From contig NZ_BLKZ01000001.1 in NCBI RefSeq assembly GCF_010723575.1, forward strand, positions 434,001-498,000: a stretch of 64,000 bases of DNA, written 5' to 3'. How positions within the stretch are numbered: position 1 is the first letter of the stretch; every line of letters begins with the position of its first letter. The notes beneath the pieces are model-generated. The model did no database searches, had not been told where the DNA came from, and worked only from the letters and a program-made list of their open reading frames with translations. This document shows positions 53,207 to 61,247 of this stretch, one piece after another. The position numbers were made by a program, and so were the translations under genes. The DNA comes from Mycobacterium bourgelatii (GTDB lineage: Bacteria; Actinomycetota; Actinomycetes; Mycobacteriales; Mycobacteriaceae).

Positions 53207-53824
53207 TTAGGCAGGCTCCATAAATACGTCGACGTGCAGGGGTGCGCATCGGTCGATCAGCCAGAGCTGGTCGGCGGGGCTGGCGAATATCCGCGCGTGG
53301 CTGGGGTCCTGAGCGAACGCGTCCGCGCACCGGTCGCCGAAGAACACGTACGCCTTGGCGTCGTTGCACATGCGCGACATCCAGACCAGCCCGTCCAGGC
53401 CCGCGTGATGAGCCGCTTCCGCCCACTTGACCGTGTCCCGATAGCTCGATGCCGGACTGGACGTGACGTCGCCGGCGGTCGCCTTGAGGCGTCGTAGTCC
53501 AGTGCCGTGCAGCACCGCCACCCGCACCTTCTTGGTCACCTCCAAACGGACGAGCACTTTGGTCGCGTACTGGTCATAGGGGAGGACGCCGCCTTCGACG
53601 GGGATGTCGTGCAGCAGCGTCTCGGCGATGGCGGCGTCCTCGGTTTCGGCGGCGTAGAGGATCGGGACCACCGGATCGCCGAAGAAACCGAACCTGGTGC
53701 GCGCGCCGATGCCCGGATTGAAGTCGGTGGCGGTGCGGGTGGCCGACAGCACGCGGTAGAGCAGATGACCGACGGGCAGGGTCGCGGTGGCCGGGTCGAA
53801 AGGGTCCGGAGGCTTTCTTACCAA
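53207..53824 (-). CDS. RES-domain toxin of a type II toxin-antitoxin pair
   Basis: A 205-residue protein with a RES fold: a conserved Arg near LLYRVLSATR (~24), a Glu in YAAETEDAAIAETLLHD (~60-75) and a Ser segment SSPASSYRDTVKW (~123). RES toxins such as MbcT degrade NAD+ by phosphorolysis, and Rv3189 is of this type in M. tuberculosis. It overlaps the antitoxin gene by 7 bases and is expressed behind it. Expect growth arrest if it is freed from its partner. Confidence 0.87.
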   Translation of the reverse strand: MVRKPPDPFDPATATLPVGHLLYRVLSATRTATDFNPGIGARTRFGFFGDPVVPILYAAETEDAAIAETLLHDIPVEGGVLPYDQYATKVLVRLEVTKKVRVAVLHGTGLRRLKATAGDVTSSPASSYRDTVKWAEAAHHAGLDGLVWMSRMCNDAKAYVFFGDRCADAFAQDPSHARIFASPADQLWLIDRCAPLHVDVFMEPA

Positions 53825-54327
53825 GACACCGCCATGGCCTCCGAGGCCACCGCGACGACCCGGTCCGGGTCAGTGGCGAGATGGTCCACCGGGCGGTCGC
53901 CATCGAAGTAGGTGGTAGGTGAGCAGAGCCACTGCACCAGCCCGGCCTCCGACCAGCCGTTGGAATCGGCAACCTCACGCAGCCGGGCGATGACGGGCAG
54001 CGGCTTCCCGTCCGGGCCGAACTGGAACCCGGGGTAGGCGAGGTAGCTACCCTGACGGACGGCGAGCAGCGCGTTGTTGCGCCGTGCGGTGGTGGCCAGG
54101 TTGCGCGGTGCGCTGGAGCGCGAGCCCATCCGCTTGCCCGCTTCGGTGCTGGTCAGCATCCCGAATTCGGCCTCAATGCGGCCGTACAGGTTCTGTTCGG
54201 CCTGCACGGCCCGGGCGACGGCGGGTTCGGTGTACACCGTGACCGATGCCAGGGCGGCGCCCACGGCCTGTGCGCTTTCCCGCAGGCGCCGGTTCGCGGC
54301 ATCCAGCTCGGCGACCGTCGGGGCCAT
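53818..54327 (-). CDS. Xre/MbcA/ParS-type antitoxin for the RES toxin
   Basis: A 169-residue protein. The N-terminus is helical (AELDAANRRLRESAQAVGAALASV), the middle carries a putative DNA-binding region, and the C-terminal ~45 residues (SEAGLVQWLCSPTTYFDGDRP ... VAVASEAM) form the toxin-neutralising domain of this family (DUF2384-like). The second ATG (54327) is preferred over 54333 because AGGAG then lies 6 bases upstream. The promoter lies between the arms of a large inverted repeat, implying autorepression. The pair is related to Rv3188-Rv3189. Confidence 0.83.
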   Translation of the reverse strand: MAPTVAELDAANRRLRESAQAVGAALASVTVYTEPAVARAVQAEQNLYGRIEAEFGMLTSTEAGKRMGSRSSAPRNLATTARRNNALLAVRQGSYLAYPGFQFGPDGKPLPVIARLREVADSNGWSEAGLVQWLCSPTTYFDGDRPVDHLATDPDRVVAVASEAMAVSW

Positions 54328-54340
54328 GGTCATCTCCTAC

Positions 54341-54379
54341 GTTCAGATCGTGCACTCAATTCTACCGCACGAACTGAAC
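54341..54379. promoter_or_regulatory. 13-bp inverted-repeat operator and promoter of the toxin-antitoxin pair
   Basis: GTTCAGATCGTGC (54341-54353) is matched by GCACGAACTGAAC (54367-54379) with one mismatch and a 13-base spacer. The spacer holds a minus-strand TAGAAT -10 (54364-54359). A TTGACG lies just upstream but at short spacing (14). The layout indicates autorepression by the antitoxin. Confidence 0.75.
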
Positions 54380-54392
54380 GTCAATTCGGCCC

Positions 54393-54452
54393 GCGAGCAG
54401 ACATAAACTTGTACAAAATCGCGCGAAAACGTGCGAGTTTGCGTCTGCTCGC
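54393..54452. repeat. Second 60-nt palindrome of the GCGAGCAGAC family
   Basis: It has the same length (60 nt) and the same ends (GCGAGCAGAC ... GTCTGCTCGC) as the element at 12102-12161. Several arm positions differ and the A/T-rich centre is swapped. It stands between the toxin-antitoxin promoter and the 3' end of yajQ. Confidence 0.85.
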
Positions 54453-54465
54453 GAGGCCGCTGGGC

Positions 54466-54957
54466 TCAGCGGTAATTGACGAACTGCAGCGCCACGTCGA
54501 GGTCGGCGTTCTTCAGCAACGCCTGGACGGCCTGCAGGTCGTCACGCTTCTTGCTGGTGACGCGGACCTCGTCGCCCTGGATCTGGGTCTTGACGCTCTT
54601 GGGTCCCTCGTCGCGGATCAGCTTGGTGATCTTCTTGGCGTTCTCGCTGCTGATGCCCTGCTTGAGGGTGCCGACGACTTTGTACGTCTTGCCCGAGGCC
54701 TGCGGCTCGCCGGCGTCAAAGGCCTTCAGGGAGATGTCGCGGCGGATCAACTTTTCCTTGAACACGTCGACGGCTGCCTTGACCCGCTCCTCGGTGGAGG
54801 AGGTCAATTCGATGGCTTCGTCGCCCTTCCAGGCGATCTTGGTGTCGGTGCCGCGGAAGTCGAATCGGGTGGACAGTTCCTTGGCGGCTTGGTTGAGCGC
54901 GTTGTCGACTTCCTGCCGGTCGATCTTGCTGACGATGTCGAACGATGAGTCCGCCAT
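54466..54957 (-). CDS. YajQ family nucleotide-binding protein, Rv0566c homologue
   Basis: A 163-residue small protein (DUF520/YajQ), the same length as Rv0566c. It begins SFDIVSKIDRQEVDNALNQAAKELSTRFDF and ends with DDLQAVQALLKNADLDVALQFVNYR, both diagnostic. YajQ members bind cyclic di-GMP or other nucleotides and in some bacteria control virulence genes; the role in mycobacteria is not settled. ATG at 54957; the AGGAGGAAG site upstream supports it. A 60-nt palindrome lies 13 bases beyond its stop. Confidence 0.93.
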   Translation of the reverse strand: MADSSFDIVSKIDRQEVDNALNQAAKELSTRFDFRGTDTKIAWKGDEAIELTSSTEERVKAAVDVFKEKLIRRDISLKAFDAGEPQASGKTYKVVGTLKQGISSENAKKITKLIRDEGPKSVKTQIQGDEVRVTSKKRDDLQAVQALLKNADLDVALQFVNYR

Positions 54958-55027
54958 TCGATGCCTCTTCCTCCTGTGGTGCTAGCCGTTTGTGAACTGT
55001 CTACCCGTTCGTTGTACCCTGCTAGGC

Positions 55028-55113
55028 GGCAGGTTGCCCGAGCGGCCAATGGGAGCGGACTGTAAATCCGTCGGCTAACGCCTACACAGGTTCGAATCCT
55101 GTACCTGCCACCA
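55028..55113 (+). tRNA. tyrT: tRNA-Tyr (anticodon GTA), CCA end encoded
   Basis: Acceptor stem GGCAGGT (55028-55034) pairs with ACCTGCC (55103-55109), followed by discriminator A and CCA. The anticodon loop is CTGTAAA, giving GTA for tyrosine. The T arm is ACAGG-TTCGAAT-CCTGT. A long variable arm (CGGCTAACGCC region) marks a class II tRNA, as expected for bacterial tRNA-Tyr. Confidence 0.96.
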
Positions 55114-55148
55114 AACTTCAAAGGTGTACCCACCCCTGCGAGAGTCTG

Positions 55149-55164
55149 GGCCGCGAAAGCGGCC
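55149..55164 (+). terminator. Short GC hairpin after tRNA-Tyr
   Basis: GGCCGC-GAAA-GCGGCC is a perfect 6-bp stem with a GAAA loop, 36 bases after the tRNA. No U-tract follows, so it may be a weak terminator or processing hairpin. Confidence 0.45.
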
Positions 55165-55281
55165 GGCGCTCATCCCAGCGCCGTTGCCGCAGGTGGCGCG
55201 ATCGCGCAGATGAACGTCGCGGACGCGGGCAGTTCGGCTGCGTGCCGACGTGATCAGGCTGTAGCCGCGCTGCACTCGCGC

Positions 55282-55572
55282 TCACCGGGCGTTGGCAAAT
55301 TCGTTCTGTAGCTCGCTGAGGTAGTCGTCGTAGGCGGCCATGACATCGTCGAGGTCGAGTTGTCCGGGCAATTCATCGGGTCGCTGGCGCGCGATCAGAT
55401 AGTCCACCGTCGTGGCGACGACGCGTGCTTCGTCGGCATCGGGTCCCGCAATGCGGTCGACGACCTCGGGGTTGGCTCGCATCTCGATGGTGACGAGGTC
55501 GTCGTCCTGGGCGACGCGGATGAGGTACTCGTGATCGCCGAGAGCTTCGATGCCCGCCTGGTTATCGTTCAT
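55282..55572 (-). CDS. Small acidic protein of unknown function in the ferredoxin operon
   Basis: A 96-residue acidic soluble protein, beginning MNDNQAGIEALGDHEYLIRV and ending in a helical LDDVMAAYDDYLSELQNEF. No family is recognised. ATG 55572 follows an AAAGGAG site (about 10 bases away). The gene overlaps the 3' end of the HTH regulator by 11 bases on the same strand. It may be a partner of the regulator or ferredoxin, but no evidence shows this. Confidence 0.78.
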   Translation of the reverse strand: MNDNQAGIEALGDHEYLIRVAQDDDLVTIEMRANPEVVDRIAGPDADEARVVATTVDYLIARQRPDELPGQLDLDDVMAAYDDYLSELQNEFANAR

Positions 55573-56317
55573 GTCCGGAACTCCTTTCGTGAGTTGTAGC
55601 CAAGTCCCGTGCCGTCCCAACGTTGCGAGGCGTCTGCTTGCCGGAGCCGCTGGTTGCCGACGCGAGGTGGGCCACGCACAGGTCGGGTTCAACCAACGGG
55701 TCCAGTCGGTCGACCGTCACCGGCCCCCGCATCCCGGTCAGTGCGCCTTGCATCAGGCCGAGGTGTAGCGCGCAGATCATGGTGCCGTGTGTATCGACCA
55801 AGTCGTGAAATGGGCAGTGGCGCAGCCGGATCGCTTTGGCACCCCGGGCCGGGGGCGGTTCGGGTTTGAATCCGAGGTCATCGAGAACATCCACCAGTTG
55901 GATGACGGCCTGTGTCTTGGAAAGTGCGCGGCCGGGACTTGGTTCGACGAGTGAGGGCCCCCACGAGCGACCAAGCTCGGCTGCGGCTGCGACGGGGTCA
56001 TCCGTACTGCTGGCGAAATGATTCGTGAGAATGTTGGCGACCAGCCGGTAATTGGTCGGGCCGGCCGGGTCCATCCGGCGTGCGGCCCGGAACAGCACCG
56101 GTGGTCGTCCGGGACCGGCGGTGTCGCCGATGAGTTGCTCAACGCGCTGGGCACTTATCAGGGCGTCGAGATGGAAACGGACGGTGTTGGGATGCACGGC
56201 CAACTCGTCGGCGATTTCGGCGATGCTGCGCGGTTGGCTCGAATCGCGCAGCAGCTGCAGGATGACGTCCCGCCGTCCCGGCACTCCCGGCGCGCGCTTC
56301 GGCGCCGCGGTGCGCAT
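55562..56317 (-). CDS. Winged-helix regulator with cysteine-bearing C-terminal domain (SufR-like)
   Basis: A 251-residue transcription factor. The N-terminal winged helix is visible (SIAEIADELAVHPNTVRFHLDALISAQRV, ~31-58). The C-terminal domain holds cysteines in RLRHCPFHDLVD (~168), TMICALHLGLMQG (~181) and EPDLCVAHLAS (~213), resembling Fe-S- or metal-sensing regulators such as SufR. It is co-transcribed directly after the ferredoxin gene (TGATG overlap), which fits redox or iron control of that operon. The cofactor is an inference from cysteine placement. Confidence 0.85.
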   Translation of the reverse strand: MRTAAPKRAPGVPGRRDVILQLLRDSSQPRSIAEIADELAVHPNTVRFHLDALISAQRVEQLIGDTAGPGRPPVLFRAARRMDPAGPTNYRLVANILTNHFASSTDDPVAAAAELGRSWGPSLVEPSPGRALSKTQAVIQLVDVLDDLGFKPEPPPARGAKAIRLRHCPFHDLVDTHGTMICALHLGLMQGALTGMRGPVTVDRLDPLVEPDLCVAHLASATSGSGKQTPRNVGTARDLATTHERSSGHER

Positions 56318-56661
56318 CAGTGTCCCTGCGGGGGCAGATCGGCTACCAGCGGGGTATCCGCGTCAATTGCACCGAGTTTCGCCGCACCTCCGGGCGATCC
56401 CAGGGGGTTGGCCTGGCCCGGCAGGGTCTCGGTGAAGAACTTGGCGTTCTCCTCGGCGTAGGGCTGCAGTTCCGCGGGCAGGTCGTCTTCGTAATAGATC
56501 GCTTCGACCGGGCACACCGGTTCGCAGGCCCCGCAGTCGACGCATTCGTCGGGGTGGATGTAGAGCATCCGGGCACCTTCGTAGATGCAGTCGACGGGGC
56601 ATTCTTCCACGCAGGCTCGGTCTTTGATGTCGACGCAGGGTTGTCCGATTACATAGGTCAT
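56317..56661 (-). CDS. fdxA: Seven-iron ferredoxin (FdxA type)
   Basis: A 114-residue ferredoxin with cysteines at 9, 17, 21, 25, 40, 43, 46 and 50. The ACVEECPVDCIYEG and CVDCGACEPVCP arrangement gives one 3Fe-4S and one 4Fe-4S cluster. It carries electrons in the cytoplasm. ATG 56661. In M. tuberculosis FdxA (Rv2007c) is a dormancy-regulon protein elsewhere in the genome; here an FdxA-type gene heads an operon with an HTH regulator. No DosR box was found upstream. Confidence 0.93.
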   Translation of the reverse strand: MTYVIGQPCVDIKDRACVEECPVDCIYEGARMLYIHPDECVDCGACEPVCPVEAIYYEDDLPAELQPYAEENAKFFTETLPGQANPLGSPGGAAKLGAIDADTPLVADLPPQGH

Positions 56662-56694
56662 ACCCGTATATTACTCCAATAACCACTTGTAAAA

Positions 56695-56700
56695 ATTATA
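56695..56700 (-). promoter_or_regulatory. Perfect -10 hexamer upstream of fdxA
   Basis: The minus strand reads TATAAT at 56700-56695, 34 bases from the ATG, inside an unusually AT-rich stretch for this genome. No good -35 is visible at 17 bases, so an activator may be needed. Confidence 0.5.
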
Positions 56701-56860
56701 TAAATCGACGGGCGCTCTTGACGGTTGCCTTGCCCCGCGCTGCCAGCCGCTGATTGGGGATCGGGCCGTCATGCCCACCACGTTCGAAACCACGAACTGG
56801 GCGACGTTGTGGGGAACGTCGCCCAGTTCGCGGGGTGCCGGCCGTTCGCCGGCCTGTGCA

Positions 56861-59620
56861 TCAAGCCTTGCCGTTGTTTCCGTTGTTGCCCAACAGGATT
56901 CCGCCAATGCCGCCGGTGCCTGCGGTGGCCCCGGCTTTGCCGGCGTTGCCACCGTTGCCACCGTCGCCGACGGCGACAGCGTCGCCGCCGTTGCCGCCCT
57001 TGCCGCCGGTGGTGGGACCGAAGCCGCCGGCGCCGCCGTCGCCGCCGCTGCCGGTGATGCCAGATTTGCCGCCGTTGCCGCCGGCGCCGCCGTTGCCTTG
57101 GCCGTTGGCGTTGGCACCGGATCCGCCGGCGCCGCCGGCGCCGCCCGAGCCGGCCAGCAGTCCGGCGTTGCCCCCGGCCCCGCCGGCGCCGCCCTGGAAG
57201 GTGGTGCTCCCGCCGGTGCCGCCGTGTCCGCCGGTGCCGCCCGCCCCGCCGGAGCCGAACAGCAGGCTGGCATTACCGCCGGCTCCACCGGCCCCGCCAG
57301 TCGCGCTGCTGGCGCCGCCGGAGCCGCCGGCCCCGCCGGCGCCGAAGGACAGCGCCCCGGCGTTACCGCCGTTGCCCCCCGCTCCGCCGTTACCGCCGTT
57401 AAAGGACCCGCCCGCTCCGCCAGTGCCGCCGGCGCCGAACAGACCGCCGTTGCCTCCTGCCCCGCCTTTGCCGCCGCTGCCGCCGGTCCCGCCGGTGCCG
57501 CCATCACCGAACAACCCGCCATTGCCGCCGGCCCCGCCCGCGGCCCCGGGCCCGCCGGCGCCGCCGACCCCGCCGTTGCTGAACAGTCCGCCGTTGCCGC
57601 CGGCCCCGCCGGCGCCCGTCGCGCCTTGGGCGGCGCCGTTTCCGCCGTTGCCGGCGGCCCCAAACAGCGCCCCGGCGTTGCCGCCGCCCCCTCCGGCCCC
57701 GCCTTTGCCGCCGGTGCCTATGCCTTGCCCCCCGGCACCGCCGGTGCCGCCGGCACCGTTCAGCAACGCCGAGCCGCCCGCGCCGCCGGCGCCGCCGACT
57801 CCGTTGAGGCCGTTGGCCAGGCCGCCGGCACCGCCGGTACCGCCGTTGCCGAACAAGCCACCACCGGCCCCGCCGGCCCCGCCATTGCCGCCGGCGCCAT
57901 TAGCGTTGGTGTTGGTCGCCCCGTGCGCGCCGTTGCCGCCGTTACCAAACAGCCAGCCGCCGTCGCCGCCGGCGCCTCCGGTGCCCGGCGTTCCGTTGAT
58001 GCCGTTGCCGATCAGAGGACGCCCGGTGAGGGCTTGCACGGGCTGGTTGATGATGTTGAGCGCGTCTTGCTGCAGCACGTGGATCGGGTTGGTGCTGATC
58101 GGAGCCCCGATCCCATCGGCGCCCAACAGCAGCCCGCTGATCCCACCCAAGCCGGCCTTGCCGGCGGTCGCGCCGGTGCCGCCGCTGCCGGCGTTGCCGC
58201 CGTTGCCGATCAGTAGCCCATTGCCGCCGGTGCCGCCGGCGCCGCCGGTGGTGATCCCGGCTCCACCATTGCCGCCGTTACCGCCGTTGCCGAACACTCC
58301 GGAGGCCCCGCCGGTCCCACCGGCGCCGCCGGTGGTCAGTGCTGCCCCACCGGTGCCGCCGGTGCCGCCCGAGCCGATCAGCTGGCCGGCTTGGCCGCCG
58401 GCCCCGCCAGTGCCACCGGTGGTGCGGCCCAAGCCGCCGGCCCCGCCGGCGCCGCCGTTGCCGAACAGCAGCCCGGCGTTACCACCGGCCCCCCCGGCCC
58501 CGCCGGCGGTCTGGCCGTTGTTGAACCCTTCGCCGCCAGAGCCGCCGGCACCGCCATCGCCGAAGCTGAACATGCCGGCATTACCGCCCGCGCCACCGGC
58601 CCCGCCGGCGCTGCCCAGGCTGCCGCCACCACTGCCGCCGGTGCCGCCGGCGCCGAACATGCCTCCGGCGCCGCCCGCTCCGCCGGCCCCGCCGGTGGTG
58701 CCCAGCGTGGTGGAAGCACCGGTGCCGCCGGCGCCGCCCGTGCCGCCAGTGCCGAATAGCCCACCGGTGCCGCCGGCCCCGCCGGCCCCGCCGTTGGAGC
58801 CGGTCCCGCCGTTTCCGCCGACTCCACCGTCGGTGAATAGCCCGCCGGTTCCGCCGTCGCCGCCGGCCCCGCCGGTGCCGCCGCCAAGGAAGCTGATTCC
58901 GCCCGCGCCGCCATTCCCGGCAGCGCCGAACAGCATGCCGGCGTTGCCACCGCGGCCGCCGGCTCCGCCGAGCGCGGCGCCGTCCGCCGCGGCGCCGCCC
59001 ACGCCACCGGCACCGCCGGAGCCCCACAGCATCGCGTTGCCGCCCGCTCCGCCGGCGCCACCGGCCTTGCCCGCCGTGGTCGACACGCCCCCGGCCCCGC
59101 CGGCGCCACCACTGCCGAACAACCCGCTAGCCCCGCCAGCCCCGCCAGCCCCGCCGTCCGCGCCCGCGTTCGAGCTGCCCGACCCGCCGGCCCCACCGTT
59201 GCCGATCAACCATCCACCGGCACCGCCGTTTTGGCCCGTCCCCGGGGCGCCGTTGGCGCCGTTGCCGATCAGCGGACGACCGGTCTGGGCCACAAACTGA
59301 CCATTGACGACATCCAGCAGGCTCTGCAGCGGCTGCGCCGCAGCCGATTCGGCCAGCGCATAGGAATTCCCACTGCCGGTCATCGCCTGCACGAACTGGG
59401 CATGAAATGACGCCGCCTGCCCACTCACGCTCTGGTACTGCTGCCCGAACGTCCCGAAGAGTTCCGCGATCGCCAGCGACACCTCATCCTGCGCCGCCGC
59501 CAGCACACCCGTCGTATGGATCGCCGCCGCAGCATTGGCCGACTCCAGCGTCGTGCTGATATTGGCCAAATCTGTTGCTGCCGTGGCTATTAACTCCGGC
59601 ATCGCGGTCAAAAAGGACAT
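56861..59620 (-). CDS. PE_PGRS family protein, intact, with duplicated linker
   Basis: A 919-residue protein, likely exported to the surface by ESX-5. Residues 1-~95 are the PE domain (FLTAMPELIATAATDLANIS ...). A linker GQFVAQTGRPLIGNGANG follows (~110-130), then Gly-Gly-X/Asn repeats. At ~535-560 a second linker-like block appears (NPIHVLQQDALNIINQP ... ALTGRPLIGNGINGTPG) inside the repeat domain, followed by more PGRS repeats to the end. This suggests fusion or duplication of two PGRS modules with loss of the second PE domain. Function unknown. It is transcribed toward fdxA, 199 bases away. Confidence 0.9.
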   Translation of the reverse strand: MSFLTAMPELIATAATDLANISTTLESANAAAAIHTTGVLAAAQDEVSLAIAELFGTFGQQYQSVSGQAASFHAQFVQAMTGSGNSYALAESAAAQPLQSLLDVVNGQFVAQTGRPLIGNGANGAPGTGQNGGAGGWLIGNGGAGGSGSSNAGADGGAGGAGGASGLFGSGGAGGAGGVSTTAGKAGGAGGAGGNAMLWGSGGAGGVGGAAADGAALGGAGGRGGNAGMLFGAAGNGGAGGISFLGGGTGGAGGDGGTGGLFTDGGVGGNGGTGSNGGAGGAGGTGGLFGTGGTGGAGGTGASTTLGTTGGAGGAGGAGGMFGAGGTGGSGGGSLGSAGGAGGAGGNAGMFSFGDGGAGGSGGEGFNNGQTAGGAGGAGGNAGLLFGNGGAGGAGGLGRTTGGTGGAGGQAGQLIGSGGTGGTGGAALTTGGAGGTGGASGVFGNGGNGGNGGAGITTGGAGGTGGNGLLIGNGGNAGSGGTGATAGKAGLGGISGLLLGADGIGAPISTNPIHVLQQDALNIINQPVQALTGRPLIGNGINGTPGTGGAGGDGGWLFGNGGNGAHGATNTNANGAGGNGGAGGAGGGLFGNGGTGGAGGLANGLNGVGGAGGAGGSALLNGAGGTGGAGGQGIGTGGKGGAGGGGGNAGALFGAAGNGGNGAAQGATGAGGAGGNGGLFSNGGVGGAGGPGAAGGAGGNGGLFGDGGTGGTGGSGGKGGAGGNGGLFGAGGTGGAGGSFNGGNGGAGGNGGNAGALSFGAGGAGGSGGASSATGGAGGAGGNASLLFGSGGAGGTGGHGGTGGSTTFQGGAGGAGGNAGLLAGSGGAGGAGGSGANANGQGNGGAGGNGGKSGITGSGGDGGAGGFGPTTGGKGGNGGDAVAVGDGGNGGNAGKAGATAGTGGIGGILLGNNGNNGKA

Positions 59621-59749
59621 GTCAGGGGGCCTCTCTCTGAGTCATGGCTTCATCGCCAGACCGCCGTCGATCTGGTGAGCTTTGGAAATTTGGGTGTTGG
59701 GCCCCTCCGGCGTGAACCGCCTCGGGGTTTGACTACGCCGACTAGCTGA

Positions 59750-61123
59750 CTAAGCCGGCCGAATGTTCTGGTTGATGTGGAATACGTTGTGCGGGTCGTA
59801 TTCCGCTTTGATTTGGCTGAGTCGGTCGTAGTTGGGGCCGTAGCTGGCTCGGACTCGCTCCTGCCCTTCGTCCATCATGAAGTTGACGTAGGAAGCGCCG
59901 GCCGAATACGGGTGGGTCGCGTTCCAGTAATCCCCAGACCAGCGCTTCAGCGTCGCCGCGTTGGCCGGGTCCGGGTCGACACCCGCGATGACCTGGGAGA
60001 AGTTGACGTCTCGGTGGGCGAACGCGGTGTCGGTCTGCCCGACCCGGTGAACCGCGCCGTCGATCGGATACAGATGCATCGTGGAGTGCATGCTCGGCAG
60101 TTCTTCGCTGAAGCGCGCGTGCGCGTCCACCGCGTCGTCGGCAATGGTCCGGAAGAAGTCGCCGCGCCAATACCATTGCAGCCCTTTGGGATACAGCGTG
60201 TCAAAGACACTTTGTAGCGCGGGATAAGGGGCCGCATGAATACCGTTCCAGGCCGGCTCCATCTGCCGTACCGGTGTGAACGCTTCGTCGGCTCGTGCGG
60301 GATCACCCGTGTAGCACCAGACCACCGCGCACGCCTTGTGCAGGTGGAAAGCCTCGGGGAAGGGCGGCCCCGGCGGCACGGTCATGGTTGCGAAGAACCC
60401 GTACAGATCTTCGTCTTGTGCCGGGAGGAAATCCCGGTACCAGCTGAGTATGTCGGTGGTAGCCGAAATCGGCCACGCCGTGGGGCCACAGATCACGTTC
60501 TGCATGGGATGCAGGCGGAACGTAAACGAGGTGACCACACCGAAGTTGCCGCCGCCGCCGCGTAACGCCCAGAACAGGTCGGCATGTTCGGACTCGGACG
60601 CGGTCACCTCGCGGCCGTCGGCCAACACGACCCTGGCCTCCAAGAGGTTGTCGATGGTCAGGCCGTGCTTGCGGGACAGGTACCCGTGACCACCCCCCAG
60701 GGTGAGGCCACCGACACCGGTGCTGGAAATGATCCCGCTGGGTGTTGCCAGACCGTATGCGTGGGTGGCGGCGTCCACCTGGCCCCATGTCGCACCGCCT
60801 TGGACGCGGGCAACACGTCGGTCCGGGTCCACCTCAATTCGGTTCATCGGCGACAGATCGATGACGATGCCGCCCTCGACCGATCCGAAACCGGGGCCGT
60901 TGTGGCCACCTCCGCGCACGGCCACCGCGAGGTTCGCGTTCCGTGCGAATTCCAAAGCGTTCGCGACATCTTCGGCGGAGCTGCAACGCGCGATCACCGC
61001 GGGCCGCTTGTCGATCATTGCGTTGTGCAGAGCCCGGGCTTCGTCGTAACCCGGGTCATCGGGCAGGATCACGTCTCCGCTGAGCCGGCCCCGCACCTCA
61101 TCTATCGCCATGTTGGTCATCAT
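59750..61123 (-). CDS. FAD-linked oxidase, berberine-bridge-enzyme type
   Basis: A 457-residue flavin oxidase. VAVRGGGHNGPGFGSVEGGIVIDLS (~67-91) carries the conserved histidine for covalent FAD. GGLTLGGGHGYLSRKHGLTIDNL (~137-160) lacks the second cysteine used in bicovalent relatives. The C-terminal berberine/substrate domain ends in YDPHNVFHINQNIRPA. Such enzymes oxidise sugars, alcohols or secondary metabolites; the substrate is unknown. It is divergent from the LAL regulator gene, with a perfect palindrome between, so that regulator is the likely controller. Confidence 0.91.
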   Translation of the reverse strand: MMTNMAIDEVRGRLSGDVILPDDPGYDEARALHNAMIDKRPAVIARCSSAEDVANALEFARNANLAVAVRGGGHNGPGFGSVEGGIVIDLSPMNRIEVDPDRRVARVQGGATWGQVDAATHAYGLATPSGIISSTGVGGLTLGGGHGYLSRKHGLTIDNLLEARVVLADGREVTASESEHADLFWALRGGGGNFGVVTSFTFRLHPMQNVICGPTAWPISATTDILSWYRDFLPAQDEDLYGFFATMTVPPGPPFPEAFHLHKACAVVWCYTGDPARADEAFTPVRQMEPAWNGIHAAPYPALQSVFDTLYPKGLQWYWRGDFFRTIADDAVDAHARFSEELPSMHSTMHLYPIDGAVHRVGQTDTAFAHRDVNFSQVIAGVDPDPANAATLKRWSGDYWNATHPYSAGASYVNFMMDEGQERVRASYGPNYDRLSQIKAEYDPHNVFHINQNIRPA

Positions 61124-61191
61124 GCCTCGACGCTATGGCGCTAGGTAGTCGCCAGTCATGACCACAACTAGGCATCTTTCGCCGCCCTCGG

Positions 61192-61213
61192 CGATAGTCA
61201 GATCTGACTATCG
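61192..61213. promoter_or_regulatory. Perfect 22-bp palindrome in the divergent promoter region
   Basis: CGATAGTCAGA (61192-61202) is followed directly by its exact reverse complement. It lies between the starts of the FAD oxidase (61123) and the LAL regulator (61248), 34 bases before the latter. This is a typical operator size and place. Confidence 0.8.
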
Positions 61214-61247
61214 ACCAGCTGGCCGAGCGACGGCTACCTTGTGGGTC

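Noticed and set aside
56754..59300. 848-residue Pro/Ala-rich plus-strand frame
   Set aside because: It is the exact antisense of PGRS codons (GGC/GCC read as Pro/Ala) and has no start signals.
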